Shown here in pieces: positions 49,153-57,385 of a DNA stretch of 64,000 nucleotides (the first letter of the stretch is position 1; every line of letters starts with the position of its first letter). Source of the stretch: Sphingomonas flavalba. GTDB lineage: Bacteria; Pseudomonadota; Alphaproteobacteria; Sphingomonadales; Sphingomonadaceae. The position numbers were made by a program, and so were the translations under genes. The stretch lies in the NCBI RefSeq assembly GCF_004796535.1, contig NZ_SPHY01000014.1, positions 1 to 64,000 of the forward strand. Reading direction: 5' to 3'. The notes beneath the pieces are model-generated. The model was not told where the DNA came from, made no database searches, and saw only the letters and a program-made list of their open reading frames with translations.

Positions 49153-49641
49153 TCACGGGGTAGTCCCGCCGGCGCCGCCGCCCATGCTGCCCGGCACCGC
49201 GCCGACGCGGCCGATATTGCCGAACAGATCCTGGAAGAAGCCGCGCTTGCGGCCCAGCGTCGGCGTCGTCTTGCCGAACGGCTTGATCGACGCGATCTGG
49301 TCCAGCCCGGTCTTTTCGACCTTGGCGACGTTGCCGGCCTTGTCGAAGCTGACATGCAGCACTTCCTGCGCGGTCGGCCGTGGCTGGGAAAAGGCGAGCT
49401 GACGGGTATCGCGCGAGAAATAATACCAGTCGTTGTCGGTGAACTGCCCGGCGAAGGTCGGCCGGCCAAGCGTCTTGTCGACCGACTCCTTGTTGTCGAT
49501 GCCGGGCTGCACGGTCGAAACCAGCGTCTGGTCGAAGAAATAGCCCTGATGCCCGCGAATCTGCGCCGCGCAGCCGCCCAGCGTGCCCGCCGCCAGCAGC
49601 AGCACGGCCAGGGGGGCTGCCCGTCGGGTCATCGAAACCAT
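49153..49641 (-). CDS. bamE: Outer membrane protein assembly factor BamE (SmpA/OmlA)
   Basis: 162 residues. Lipoprotein signal with LGGC near residue 28; BamE fold follows: QTLVSTVQPGIDNKESVDKTLG near 42-63 (split here by family variation) and WYYFSRDTRQLAF near 79-91, the typical pattern of SmpA domains. BamE supports the BamA complex that folds outer-membrane proteins. Start chosen at MVSMTRR because GGAGACAGG precedes it by the right distance. The C-terminal extension of about 40 residues ends in Gly-rich sequence, as usual in alphaproteobacteria. It diverges from the bc1 chaperone gene. Confidence 0.9.
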   Translation of the reverse strand: MVSMTRRAAPLAVLLLAAGTLGGCAAQIRGHQGYFFDQTLVSTVQPGIDNKESVDKTLGRPTFAGQFTDNDWYYFSRDTRQLAFSQPRPTAQEVLHVSFDKAGNVAKVEKTGLDQIASIKPFGKTTPTLGRKRGFFQDLFGNIGRVGAVPGSMGGGAGGTTP

Positions 49642-49746
49642 GCCTGTCTCCACCTCACACGCGGGCTGTTGCATCCTGCGCCCGCAACCTCAATATGCGC
49701 GGACGCGCGCTCTCACAAGAGCGCCGCCCAGCCGGAGCCGCCGTCC

Positions 49747-50268
49747 TTGCCGATTCTCGACCGCCTGTTTCGCCGCCGCGACGACCGCTCGGCGCTGGTC
49801 CCTCTCTACCATAACATCGTCACCGCCGCGCGCCAGCCCCACTGGTACCGCGAAGGCGCGGTGCCGGACACGATAGACGGCCGCTTCGACACGCTGTCGA
49901 CCCTGCTCGCGCTGGTCCTGCTGCGGCTAGAGGACGACCCGGCGGCGCGGGCGGAAACGGCTCGGCTGACCGAATTGTTCGTCGCCGACATGGACGGGCA
50001 GTTGCGTGAGATCGGTATCGGCGACCTCGTCGTCGGCAAGCATGTCGGCAAGATGATGGGCGCCCTCGGCGGCCGGCTCGGCGCGCTGCGCGACGGCCTG
50101 GCGCCAGACGGCGCCTTCGCCGACGCGCTGGTTCGCAACCTGTGGCGGGGCGCACCGCCGCCGCCCGCCGCGCTCGCCGTGGTCGAGAGGCGGCTGCGCG
50201 CCTTTTCCGCCGCGCTCGCCGCGGCGGACACGCAGGCCCTGCTCGCCGGGAAGCTGCCAACGCCGTGA
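49747..50268 (+). CDS. Ubiquinol-cytochrome c chaperone (CBP3/UQCC1 family)
   Basis: 173 residues from a TTG start (LPILDRLFRR); CCGGAG precedes it. The helical family signature is seen: YHNIVTAARQPHWYREGAVPDTIDGRFDTL near residues 19-48, here split, and EIGIGDLVVGKHVGKMM near 83-99. Bacterial members assist cytochrome bc1 assembly, like mitochondrial Cbp3. The DUF177 gene follows in the usual order (GTGA overlap). The upstream extension of the open frame is in bamE antisense and is not coding. Confidence 0.88.
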   Translation: MPILDRLFRRRDDRSALVPLYHNIVTAARQPHWYREGAVPDTIDGRFDTLSTLLALVLLRLEDDPAARAETARLTELFVADMDGQLREIGIGDLVVGKHVGKMMGALGGRLGALRDGLAPDGAFADALVRNLWRGAPPPPAALAVVERRLRAFSAALAAADTQALLAGKLPTP

Positions 50269-50786
50269 CCACGCCGGAATTCTCCCGCCCGCTCACGCTC
50301 GACACGATCGGCGACGCACCACGCACGGTGACGGTCGAAGCCGACGAAGCCGAACGCGCGGCGCTCGCCGCCCGCTTCGGCCTCGCCGGGATCGCGCGGC
50401 TGGCGGCGCGCGCCGCCGTGTCCCGCCGGTCCGGCTTCCCCTATGCCGAAGGGACGGTCAGCGCCGCCGTCACCCAGAACTGCATCGTCACCGGCGATCC
50501 GCTGCCGGTAACGGTCGAGGAGCCGTTTGCCCTGCGCTTCCTGCCGGCGGACATGGCAAGCGAGGCGGAGGTGGAGCTGGACGCCGCTGCCTGCGACACG
50601 ATGTTCCATACCGGCGGCGCGATCGATCTGGGCGAGGCAGCGGCGGAGACGCTGGCGCTGGCGCTGGACCCGTTCCCGCGCGGCCCCGGCGCCGACGTCG
50701 CGCTGAAAGCCGCCGGGGTGATCGGCGAGGACGCCTACGCCCCGCTCAACGCCTTCGCCGCGCTGAAAGGGCTGAAGCAGGGATAG
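50265..50786 (+). CDS. DUF177 (YceD) family protein
   Basis: 173 residues, GTG start in the stop of the preceding gene. Conserved marks of the YceD family are VTQNCIVTGDPLPVTVEEPF near residues 70-89 (Cys included) and the acidic AACDTMFHTGGAIDLGEAAAETLALALDPFPR region near 108-139, given here only as a pattern. YceD has been linked to rRNA (23S) accumulation in bacteria and plants. It is normally the neighbour of rpmF, but here rpmF is about 20 kb away. A repeat half-element follows the stop. Confidence 0.86.
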   Translation: MTTPEFSRPLTLDTIGDAPRTVTVEADEAERAALAARFGLAGIARLAARAAVSRRSGFPYAEGTVSAAVTQNCIVTGDPLPVTVEEPFALRFLPADMASEAEVELDAAACDTMFHTGGAIDLGEAAAETLALALDPFPRGPGADVALKAAGVIGEDAYAPLNAFAALKGLKQG

Positions 50787-50800
50787 CGCACCGCCCCCCC

Positions 50801-50830
50801 GTCATTGCGAGCGCAGCGAAGCAATCCACA
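50801..50830. repeat. Single half of a common intergenic repeat (GTCATTGCGAGCGCAGCGAA type)
   Basis: The sequence begins GTCATTGCGAGCGCAGCGAA and ends GCAATCCACA. This is the well-known half-site of palindromic repeats found in many alphaproteobacterial genomes. Only one arm is present here, between the convergent DUF177 and gspF genes. It may be a decayed copy. Confidence 0.6.
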
Positions 50831-50856
50831 CCCGCCCCCATCACCGCCGCCCCGCG

Positions 50857-52077
50857 CTACCCCGCGACCAGGTCGTTCAGCCCGATGATCGGCAGCAGGA
50901 TCGCCAACACCATCAGCAGCACGACGCCGCCCATCAGCAGCAGCACCGCCGGCTCGACCAGCGCGACGATCGTCGCGACCAGCGCGTCCAGTTCGCGTTC
51001 CAGTTCGGCGGCGGCGCGGCCCAGCGCCTCGCCAAGCTGGCCGCTATTCTCGCCGCTGGCGACGATCGCGACCAGCATCGGCGGAAAGGCGTCGGCCTCG
51101 CTCATCGCCCGCGACAGGCTCGACCCTTCCGTCACCCGCTGCGCCACCGCCAGCGCCTGGGCGCGGATGAAATGGTTCGGCGTCACCGCCGCCGCAGCCG
51201 CCAGCGCGTCGACCGGCGGCACCGCGCTTTGCACCAGTGTCGCCAGCGTGCCGCCGAACCGCGCCGCGTTCATCTGCCGACTGAGCCGCCGGAACGGCTT
51301 GCGCGTCGCCAGCGCCCGGTGCAGCCGCAGCCGGTTGTCCGGCACCCGCAGCCACCGCGCCCAGAAGAACCCGGCGACGAGCAGCGCCAGCAGCAGGTAC
51401 AACCCGTAATTCTGCAAGCCGGAACTGAGCGCGATCAGCAGCCGGGTCAGCAGCGGCAATTCCGCCCCGCGCGACACGAACACTCGGACGATGTCGGGCA
51501 CGACATACAGCATCAGCAGCACGACCATGCCGAGCGCGACGCTGGCGAGCAGCGCCGGGTAGAGCAGCGCCAGCTGCACCTTCTGTTGGGTGCGGTGCCG
51601 CCGCTCGACGAAATCGGCGAGATGGGCCAGCACGTCGGACAGCCGGCCCGATTGCTCGCCGGCGGCGATCGAGGCGCGGTAATATTCGGGGAAGGCGGCC
51701 GGGTGGTCGCCCAGCGCCTGCGCGAATGTCCGCCCCTCCAGGATCGCGCCGCGCACATTGACCAGCAGCGTCCCGACCGCAGCGCTTTCCGCCTGCCCGG
51801 CGACCAGCGCCAGCGCCTCCTCGATCCGGACGCTGCTGCCGATCAGGGTCGACAGTTGCCGCGTCGCCGTCGCCAGCGCGCGCGGCCCGATCCGCTTGCG
51901 CGAAAACAGCGCCAGCCCGGGCGCCGCCGCGCCCGCCTCCCGCGTCGGCGCGATCGCGGTCGGCAGCAGCGCGCGCTCGCGCAGCGCCCGCCGCGCGCCC
52001 GATTCGCTCGCCGCCTCGATCACCCCCTTGCTGGCCTTGCCCTGCGCGTCGACCGCCCGATACAGAAAGGCCGGCAT
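50857..52077 (-). CDS. gspF: Type II secretion system inner membrane protein GspF
   Basis: 406 residues, standard length. The duplicated T2SSF domain is clear: the first copy has GEQSGRLSDVLAHLADFVERR near residues 152-172 and the second ends with SGENSGQLGEALGRAAAELERELD near 335-358. Two or three hydrophobic helices are present, with the last one (VALVEPAVLLLMGGVVLLMVLAILL, split) near 375-399. GspF is the platform protein linking the GspE ATPase to the pseudopilus. The N-terminus MPAFLYRAVDAQGK fits the family; the upstream extension is the repeat region. Confidence 0.93.
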   Translation of the reverse strand: MPAFLYRAVDAQGKASKGVIEAASESGARRALRERALLPTAIAPTREAGAAAPGLALFSRKRIGPRALATATRQLSTLIGSSVRIEEALALVAGQAESAAVGTLLVNVRGAILEGRTFAQALGDHPAAFPEYYRASIAAGEQSGRLSDVLAHLADFVERRHRTQQKVQLALLYPALLASVALGMVVLLMLYVVPDIVRVFVSRGAELPLLTRLLIALSSGLQNYGLYLLLALLVAGFFWARWLRVPDNRLRLHRALATRKPFRRLSRQMNAARFGGTLATLVQSAVPPVDALAAAAAVTPNHFIRAQALAVAQRVTEGSSLSRAMSEADAFPPMLVAIVASGENSGQLGEALGRAAAELERELDALVATIVALVEPAVLLLMGGVVLLMVLAILLPIIGLNDLVAG

Positions 52078-52185
52078 CAGCCCCGCCCCCGCCCGGCCCG
52101 CCAGCGCGCCCCGCATCCGGCCATCCCGGGCGCAGTCGAGGGGCGCACAGACCCACGGCCCCCCAGCACCAACCCACCCTCAAAC

Positions 52186-52261
52186 CGTCCATCCCGAGCG
52201 TAGTCGAGGGACGCACGCACCCGCGCGGAATCCGTCCCTCGACTACGCCCGGGATGGACGG
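52186..52261. repeat. Inverted repeat between gspE and gspF (REP-like)
   Basis: Arms of about 29 bases, starting CCGTCCATCCCGAGCGTAGT (52186) and its complement ending at 52261, match except at one position and enclose a spacer of about 19 bases. A related copy of the arm, with more changes, lies at 52122-52147. The repeats fill the 265-base gap inside the gsp operon, where a hairpin in the mRNA could reduce or adjust gspF expression. Confidence 0.7.
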
Positions 52262-52342
52262 AGGAGGTTCCCGAAACGCAAGCTCCCCGGGCCTCGGCCG
52301 CGCGTGGGACGGACAGGGCCGCGCAAGGCACCGCGCCGGCCA

Positions 52343-53799
<1,457 letters not shown>

Positions 53800-53803
<4 letters not shown>

Positions 53804-54252
53804 CGGAACACCAGCGTGACGGAGACCATGCCCGCCGCCGCGCCGCGCGCGATCCGCGTTTCGGCGACGGCCACGCCGGCCTGCGCGTCGAGCGCCGCCA
53901 GCCACTGCATCACCGCCGGGAACGGCGCCGCCTCCACGATCGCGCGGGTCCGCGCCCCGTCCGCTTCCGAGCGGGCGATGGTCACGCCGGCCTGCGCGGC
54001 GGCGGTCTGGACGATCGTCGCCGGGGGGCCGGACAATTGCGCCGGCCCCTGTCCCGCCGCCGGCGCACTCCGCAGCCGCGCGTTCAGCCGCTCCAGCGTC
54101 GCGATCTCGGTCCGCGTCTCGGCGCGCGCGGTGAATAGCGGCTTGACGATGCCCAGCCACAGCATGGTCGCGGCCAGCAAGCCGCCGAGCACGCCGAGCA
54201 GCAGCCGCTCGCGCGGTTCGCGGTCCCGCCACCAGGCCCGCACCGCGCTCAT
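53800..54252 (-). CDS. gspM: Type II secretion protein GspM
   Basis: 150 residues: a short basic start, one membrane helix (LLLGVLGGLLAATMLWLGIV) near residues 18-37, then a periplasmic ferredoxin-like domain ending VSVTLVFR. GspM binds GspL to keep the platform together. It overlaps gspL by four bases and gspE by four bases (GTGA). Sequence similarity is low, as usual for GspM; the call uses topology, size and neighbours. Confidence 0.85.
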
Positions 54253-55361
54253 CGCCCGCTCCCCGCGCCGTCGGCGCGCAGCGTCACCGTCGCCAGCATC
54301 CGACCGCCCTCCTGGGTGACGCCGCCGGGCGCCGCCTTCAACCCGGCGTCGGCCAGCGCGGCGCTGACCGCCGCCAGCTTCGCCGGGTCGCCGGCGGCAA
54401 CGCCCAGCGCCACCGTGCCCGCCGCCTCGTCGAGCACCGCCGTCTCGATCGTCGCCGCATCCTTTACCGGTGCCAGCGCCTGCCCGAGCCGCGCGAACAG
54501 CGGCAGCGCCCGGCCCGGCGCCTTGTTGCCGCCGGCGGGAAGCAGCGCGCTCGCCTGGGCGATCAGGTCGTCGGCCGGCGCCGCGCCTGGCGCCCGCGCC
54601 TGGATCAGCCCCGCTGTTTCCGCCCGCGCCGCCGCCGCCGTCCGCTTAAGCGCGATCAGGTCGGCGCCAGCGATCAGCAGGTGGGCGGCGGCGCCGACGC
54701 CAACGATGATCGCCAGCCGCCGCGCCCAGCCGGGCAGGCCGGTCCGCGTCACCGCATAAGCCCCCTGCCGCAGGTCGAGTGCCGGCGCGGCCACCCCGGT
54801 GTCCGCACCCACCCGGTCGATCCCCGGCTGCCCGGCCGCCTGCCAGGCCGCGTCGAACCCCGCCTCCGCCAATGCGAAGCCCCCGCCGTCGGCGGTGCGG
54901 ACCAGCACCCGTCCGCCCGCCGCCGCCACCGTCCAGCGCCCCTCGCCCGGCACCGGCAGGGTCAGCGCGTCGGGCACGAAGGCGGCGTTGCTCAGCCCGG
55001 CGGCGTCCGTCTGTGCCAGCCAGTCGCACATCACCGCGTGGCGCACCACCCCGGCCAGCCAGCGCCCGTCGCCCACCGCATCGCCCAATGCGACGTGGAC
55101 GGCGTCGATCGGTTCGGCGATCTGCTCCTCCAGCGCGAAGGGCAACGCCGCCAGCCGCTTCGCCCGGCTCGGCAGCGGCAGCGGGACCAGGCTCAGCAGC
55201 ACCTGCTCGGTCGGCACCAGCACTGTCGCCGAACTGTCATAATGCGGGTCTACGGCCACCGCGCGCCCCGCCTCCAGCCGCCACAAACCGCCACGCGGCC
55301 CGGCATCCGGCGGGGCCAGGGGCGGCGCGGGTGCCGGGATCGGGCGCGCTGGCGTTTGCAT
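54249..55361 (-). CDS. gspL: Type II secretion protein GspL
   Basis: 370 residues. N-terminal actin-like cytoplasmic domain (about 1-215: VDPHYDSSATVLVPTEQVL, RAKRLAALPFALEEQIAEPI), then one membrane helix (LAIIVGVGAAAHLLIAGADL) near 214-233 and a periplasmic ferredoxin-like domain. It links GspE to GspM and GspF. It is the first gene of the minus-strand arm (gspL-M-E-F). Its start lies only 23 bases from the gspG start on the other strand, so both promoters must overlap coding sequence. Confidence 0.88.
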   Translation of the reverse strand: MQTPARPIPAPAPPLAPPDAGPRGGLWRLEAGRAVAVDPHYDSSATVLVPTEQVLLSLVPLPLPSRAKRLAALPFALEEQIAEPIDAVHVALGDAVGDGRWLAGVVRHAVMCDWLAQTDAAGLSNAAFVPDALTLPVPGEGRWTVAAAGGRVLVRTADGGGFALAEAGFDAAWQAAGQPGIDRVGADTGVAAPALDLRQGAYAVTRTGLPGWARRLAIIVGVGAAAHLLIAGADLIALKRTAAAARAETAGLIQARAPGAAPADDLIAQASALLPAGGNKAPGRALPLFARLGQALAPVKDAATIETAVLDEAAGTVALGVAAGDPAKLAAVSAALADAGLKAAPGGVTQEGGRMLATVTLRADGAGSGR

Positions 55362-55384
55362 GCGGAGGCTCTATACAGAAGGCC

Positions 55385-55897
55385 ATGACGGTGTTGCCAG
55401 AGTTTCTTTGTGACAGTTCCGTGTCAGACCCACGGAAATCCGCCACAAATCCGCCTGTCCGCGCGCCGGAGGTGGCGGCCGCCGAACGCGGTCTGACCTT
55501 GGTCGAGATGATCGTCGTGCTGGCGATCATCGCGCTGGTCGCGGCGCTGATCGTCCCCAACGTCATCGGCCGGCCGGATCAGGCGCGAGTGACGGTCGCC
55601 AATACCGATCTCAAAACGATCTCGGCGGCGCTGAAGATGTACCGGCTCGACACCGGCGGCTATCCGACGACGCAGCAGGGCCTCGCTGCGCTGGCCAAAC
55701 AGCCGCAGGGCGCCGACGCGCCGGCCAACTGGAACCCGGAAGGCTATCTGGCCGACGTGCCGGTCGATCCGTGGAACCGGCCGTATCTCTACAAGAGCCC
55801 CGGCGATTCGGGCGCTGGCTTCGAACTCGGCTCGCTTGGCCGCGACGGCAAGCCGGGCGGCGAGGACGTCGACGCCGACCTCGGGGTGATCGGCTGA
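55385..55897 (+). CDS. gspG: Type II secretion major pseudopilin GspG
   Basis: 170 residues with the ATG at 55385, or fewer if the in-frame GTG at 55421 or 55472 is used. The prepilin cleavage site AERG|LTLVEM comes after an unusually long leader of about 36 residues from the first start. The hydrophobic helix VVLAIIALVAALIVPNVIG follows, and the C-terminal DLKTISAALKMYRLDTGGYP and DVDADLGVIG motifs are typical of GspG. It is the main subunit of the pseudopilus. It opens the plus-strand arm (gspG-H-I-C-D). Confidence 0.94.
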   Translation: MTVLPEFLCDSSVSDPRKSATNPPVRAPEVAAAERGLTLVEMIVVLAIIALVAALIVPNVIGRPDQARVTVANTDLKTISAALKMYRLDTGGYPTTQQGLAALAKQPQGADAPANWNPEGYLADVPVDPWNRPYLYKSPGDSGAGFELGSLGRDGKPGGEDVDADLGVIG

Positions 55898-55900
55898 CCG

Positions 55901-56383
55901 ATGCGCCCCGCCCCTGCCGAGCGTGGCCTGACCCTGGTCGAAATGCTGGTGGTGCTGGCGATTATCGGCATAGCGTCGGGCATCGCCGTGCTCGGCTTCG
56001 GCAGCGGGCGCGGCGTCAACGTCCAGGCGGAGGCGCGGACGCTGGCCGCCCGCCTGTCGCTCGCCGCCGATATCGAGATGGTGCAGGATCGCCGGCTGCT
56101 GATCGCGTGGGACGATCGCGGCTACAGCTTCCTCGGCTGGAATCCGAATACCCGCCGCTGGCTGCCCGAAACCGGCAACAGCCTCGCCGGCCGGCACATA
56201 ATGCCGCAGGGTTTCCGCTTCGCCGTCGACGGCGCCTCGCCGGCGCCGCTCGCCAGCGACGGCACCGGCCGGGGCATCGTCGCGCGGATCAGCGACGGCG
56301 GGCAGGCGTGGCAGGTGCTGTTCGACGGCTTCGTCGCCGTCGCGGTGCCGGCACCGGTAGAAGCGGCGGCGGCCACGACATGA
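55901..56383 (+). CDS. gspH: Type II secretion minor pseudopilin GspH
   Basis: 160 residues. Prepilin leader ends ERG|LTLVEML near residue 9, then the helix VVLAIIGIASGIAVLGF and a beta-rich C-terminal domain (RLLIAWDDRGYSFLGWNPNT, then VARISDGGQAWQVLFDGF). The leader is short, as in typical pseudopilins. It starts three bases after gspG and overlaps gspI by four bases (ATGA). Minor pseudopilin, probably at the tip. Confidence 0.88.
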   Translation: MRPAPAERGLTLVEMLVVLAIIGIASGIAVLGFGSGRGVNVQAEARTLAARLSLAADIEMVQDRRLLIAWDDRGYSFLGWNPNTRRWLPETGNSLAGRHIMPQGFRFAVDGASPAPLASDGTGRGIVARISDGGQAWQVLFDGFVAVAVPAPVEAAAATT

Positions 56384-56733
56384 CCGAACGGGGCTTCTCG
56401 CTGATCGAAACGCTGGTCGCGCTGCTCGTCCTCGGTGTCGCCAGCGTCGGGCTGATCCGCGCGACCGAAGGCCATGTCGACGCGACACGCGGGCTGGAGG
56501 ATCGGGCGATCGCCGGCTGGGTCGCGGAGAACCGGCTGGCCGAACTGGCGCTGCCCGTCGCCCCGCCGGCCGATCCGGTGACGATGATGGACCGGCGCTG
56601 GTCCGTCGCGGTAAGCGAACGTCCGACCGCCGACCCCGCGCTCCACGCCGTCACCGTCGCGGTCACGCCGGAAGGGGGCAAGGCGCCGCTTGCGACGCTC
56701 GACGGCTTCGTCGATCGCGGGGAAGCGCAATGA
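56380..56733 (+). CDS. gspI: Type II secretion minor pseudopilin GspI
   Basis: 117 residues, near the usual size. The leader is minimal (MTERG|FSLIETLVALLVLGVA), followed by AGWVAENRLAEL near residues 46-57 and a short beta domain (RRWSVAVSERP). Part of the tip with GspJ and GspK, but neither of those is found here. It overlaps both neighbours by four bases. Confidence 0.87.
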   Translation: MTERGFSLIETLVALLVLGVASVGLIRATEGHVDATRGLEDRAIAGWVAENRLAELALPVAPPADPVTMMDRRWSVAVSERPTADPALHAVTVAVTPEGGKAPLATLDGFVDRGEAQ

Positions 56734-57377
56734 GCGTCACGCTCACCTCCCGCTGGATCGGCCGCGCGCTCGACATCCTCGCGATCCTCGTCGTTGTCTC
56801 GGTCGCGCTCGCGCTCGCCGCGCTGACCTGGCGGCTGACGCTGGGGGCCAGCGCACCGGCGACCATCGCCACGCCGCCGCCCCCCGCCCCGGCGGCGGTC
56901 GACGTCGCGCCGCTCCTCGCGCTCGCCCCGTTCGGCAACCCGGCCGGCGGCGGCACGGCGGCACCGCCGACCACCCTGCCGCTGGTGCTGAAGGCGCTGT
57001 TCTACGCGCCGCCACCGGCCCCCTCCGCCGCGCTGATCGCCGCCGGCGGCAAGCCACCGCTGCGCGTTGTCGCCGGCGACGCGGTCGACGGCGCGACCGT
57101 CGCCGCGATCGCCGCCGATCATGTCGAGCTGACCGTCGGCGGCCAGCATCAGGCGCTCTATTTCCCCGGCCGGATGAAAAGCCTGCTCGCCGCCAGCGGC
57201 ACCGCCCCGGCCGCCACCCCGCCATCGCCACCACCCACGCCCGCCCCGATGCCCACCGCCATGCCAACGGCGGCGGCGCCATCGCCAGCGCCCGTTCTTG
57301 ACTCGCCGCCCGCCCCGCCTGCAAACCGCGCCGAGGCGGGCACGGAACCGCCCCGGCCCCACCCGGATTCGCGTTGA
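56730..57377 (+). CDS. gspC: Type II secretion protein GspC (HR domain)
   Basis: 215 residues: one N-terminal membrane helix (ILAILVVVSVALALAALTW) near residues 17-35, then a periplasmic HR domain (about 55-150: LALAPFGNP, LVLKALFYAPP, DHVELTVGGQHQALYFPG) that contacts the secretin GspD. The C-terminal 60 residues are a Pro-rich, low-complexity tail with no PDZ domain, which is a shortened form. It overlaps gspI and gspD start region. Order I-C-D rather than C-D first is unusual. Confidence 0.85.
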   Translation: MSVTLTSRWIGRALDILAILVVVSVALALAALTWRLTLGASAPATIATPPPPAPAAVDVAPLLALAPFGNPAGGGTAAPPTTLPLVLKALFYAPPPAPSAALIAAGGKPPLRVVAGDAVDGATVAAIAADHVELTVGGQHQALYFPGRMKSLLAASGTAPAATPPSPPPTPAPMPTAMPTAAAPSPAPVLDSPPAPPANRAEAGTEPPRPHPDSR

Positions 57378-57385
57378 GGGGAAGC

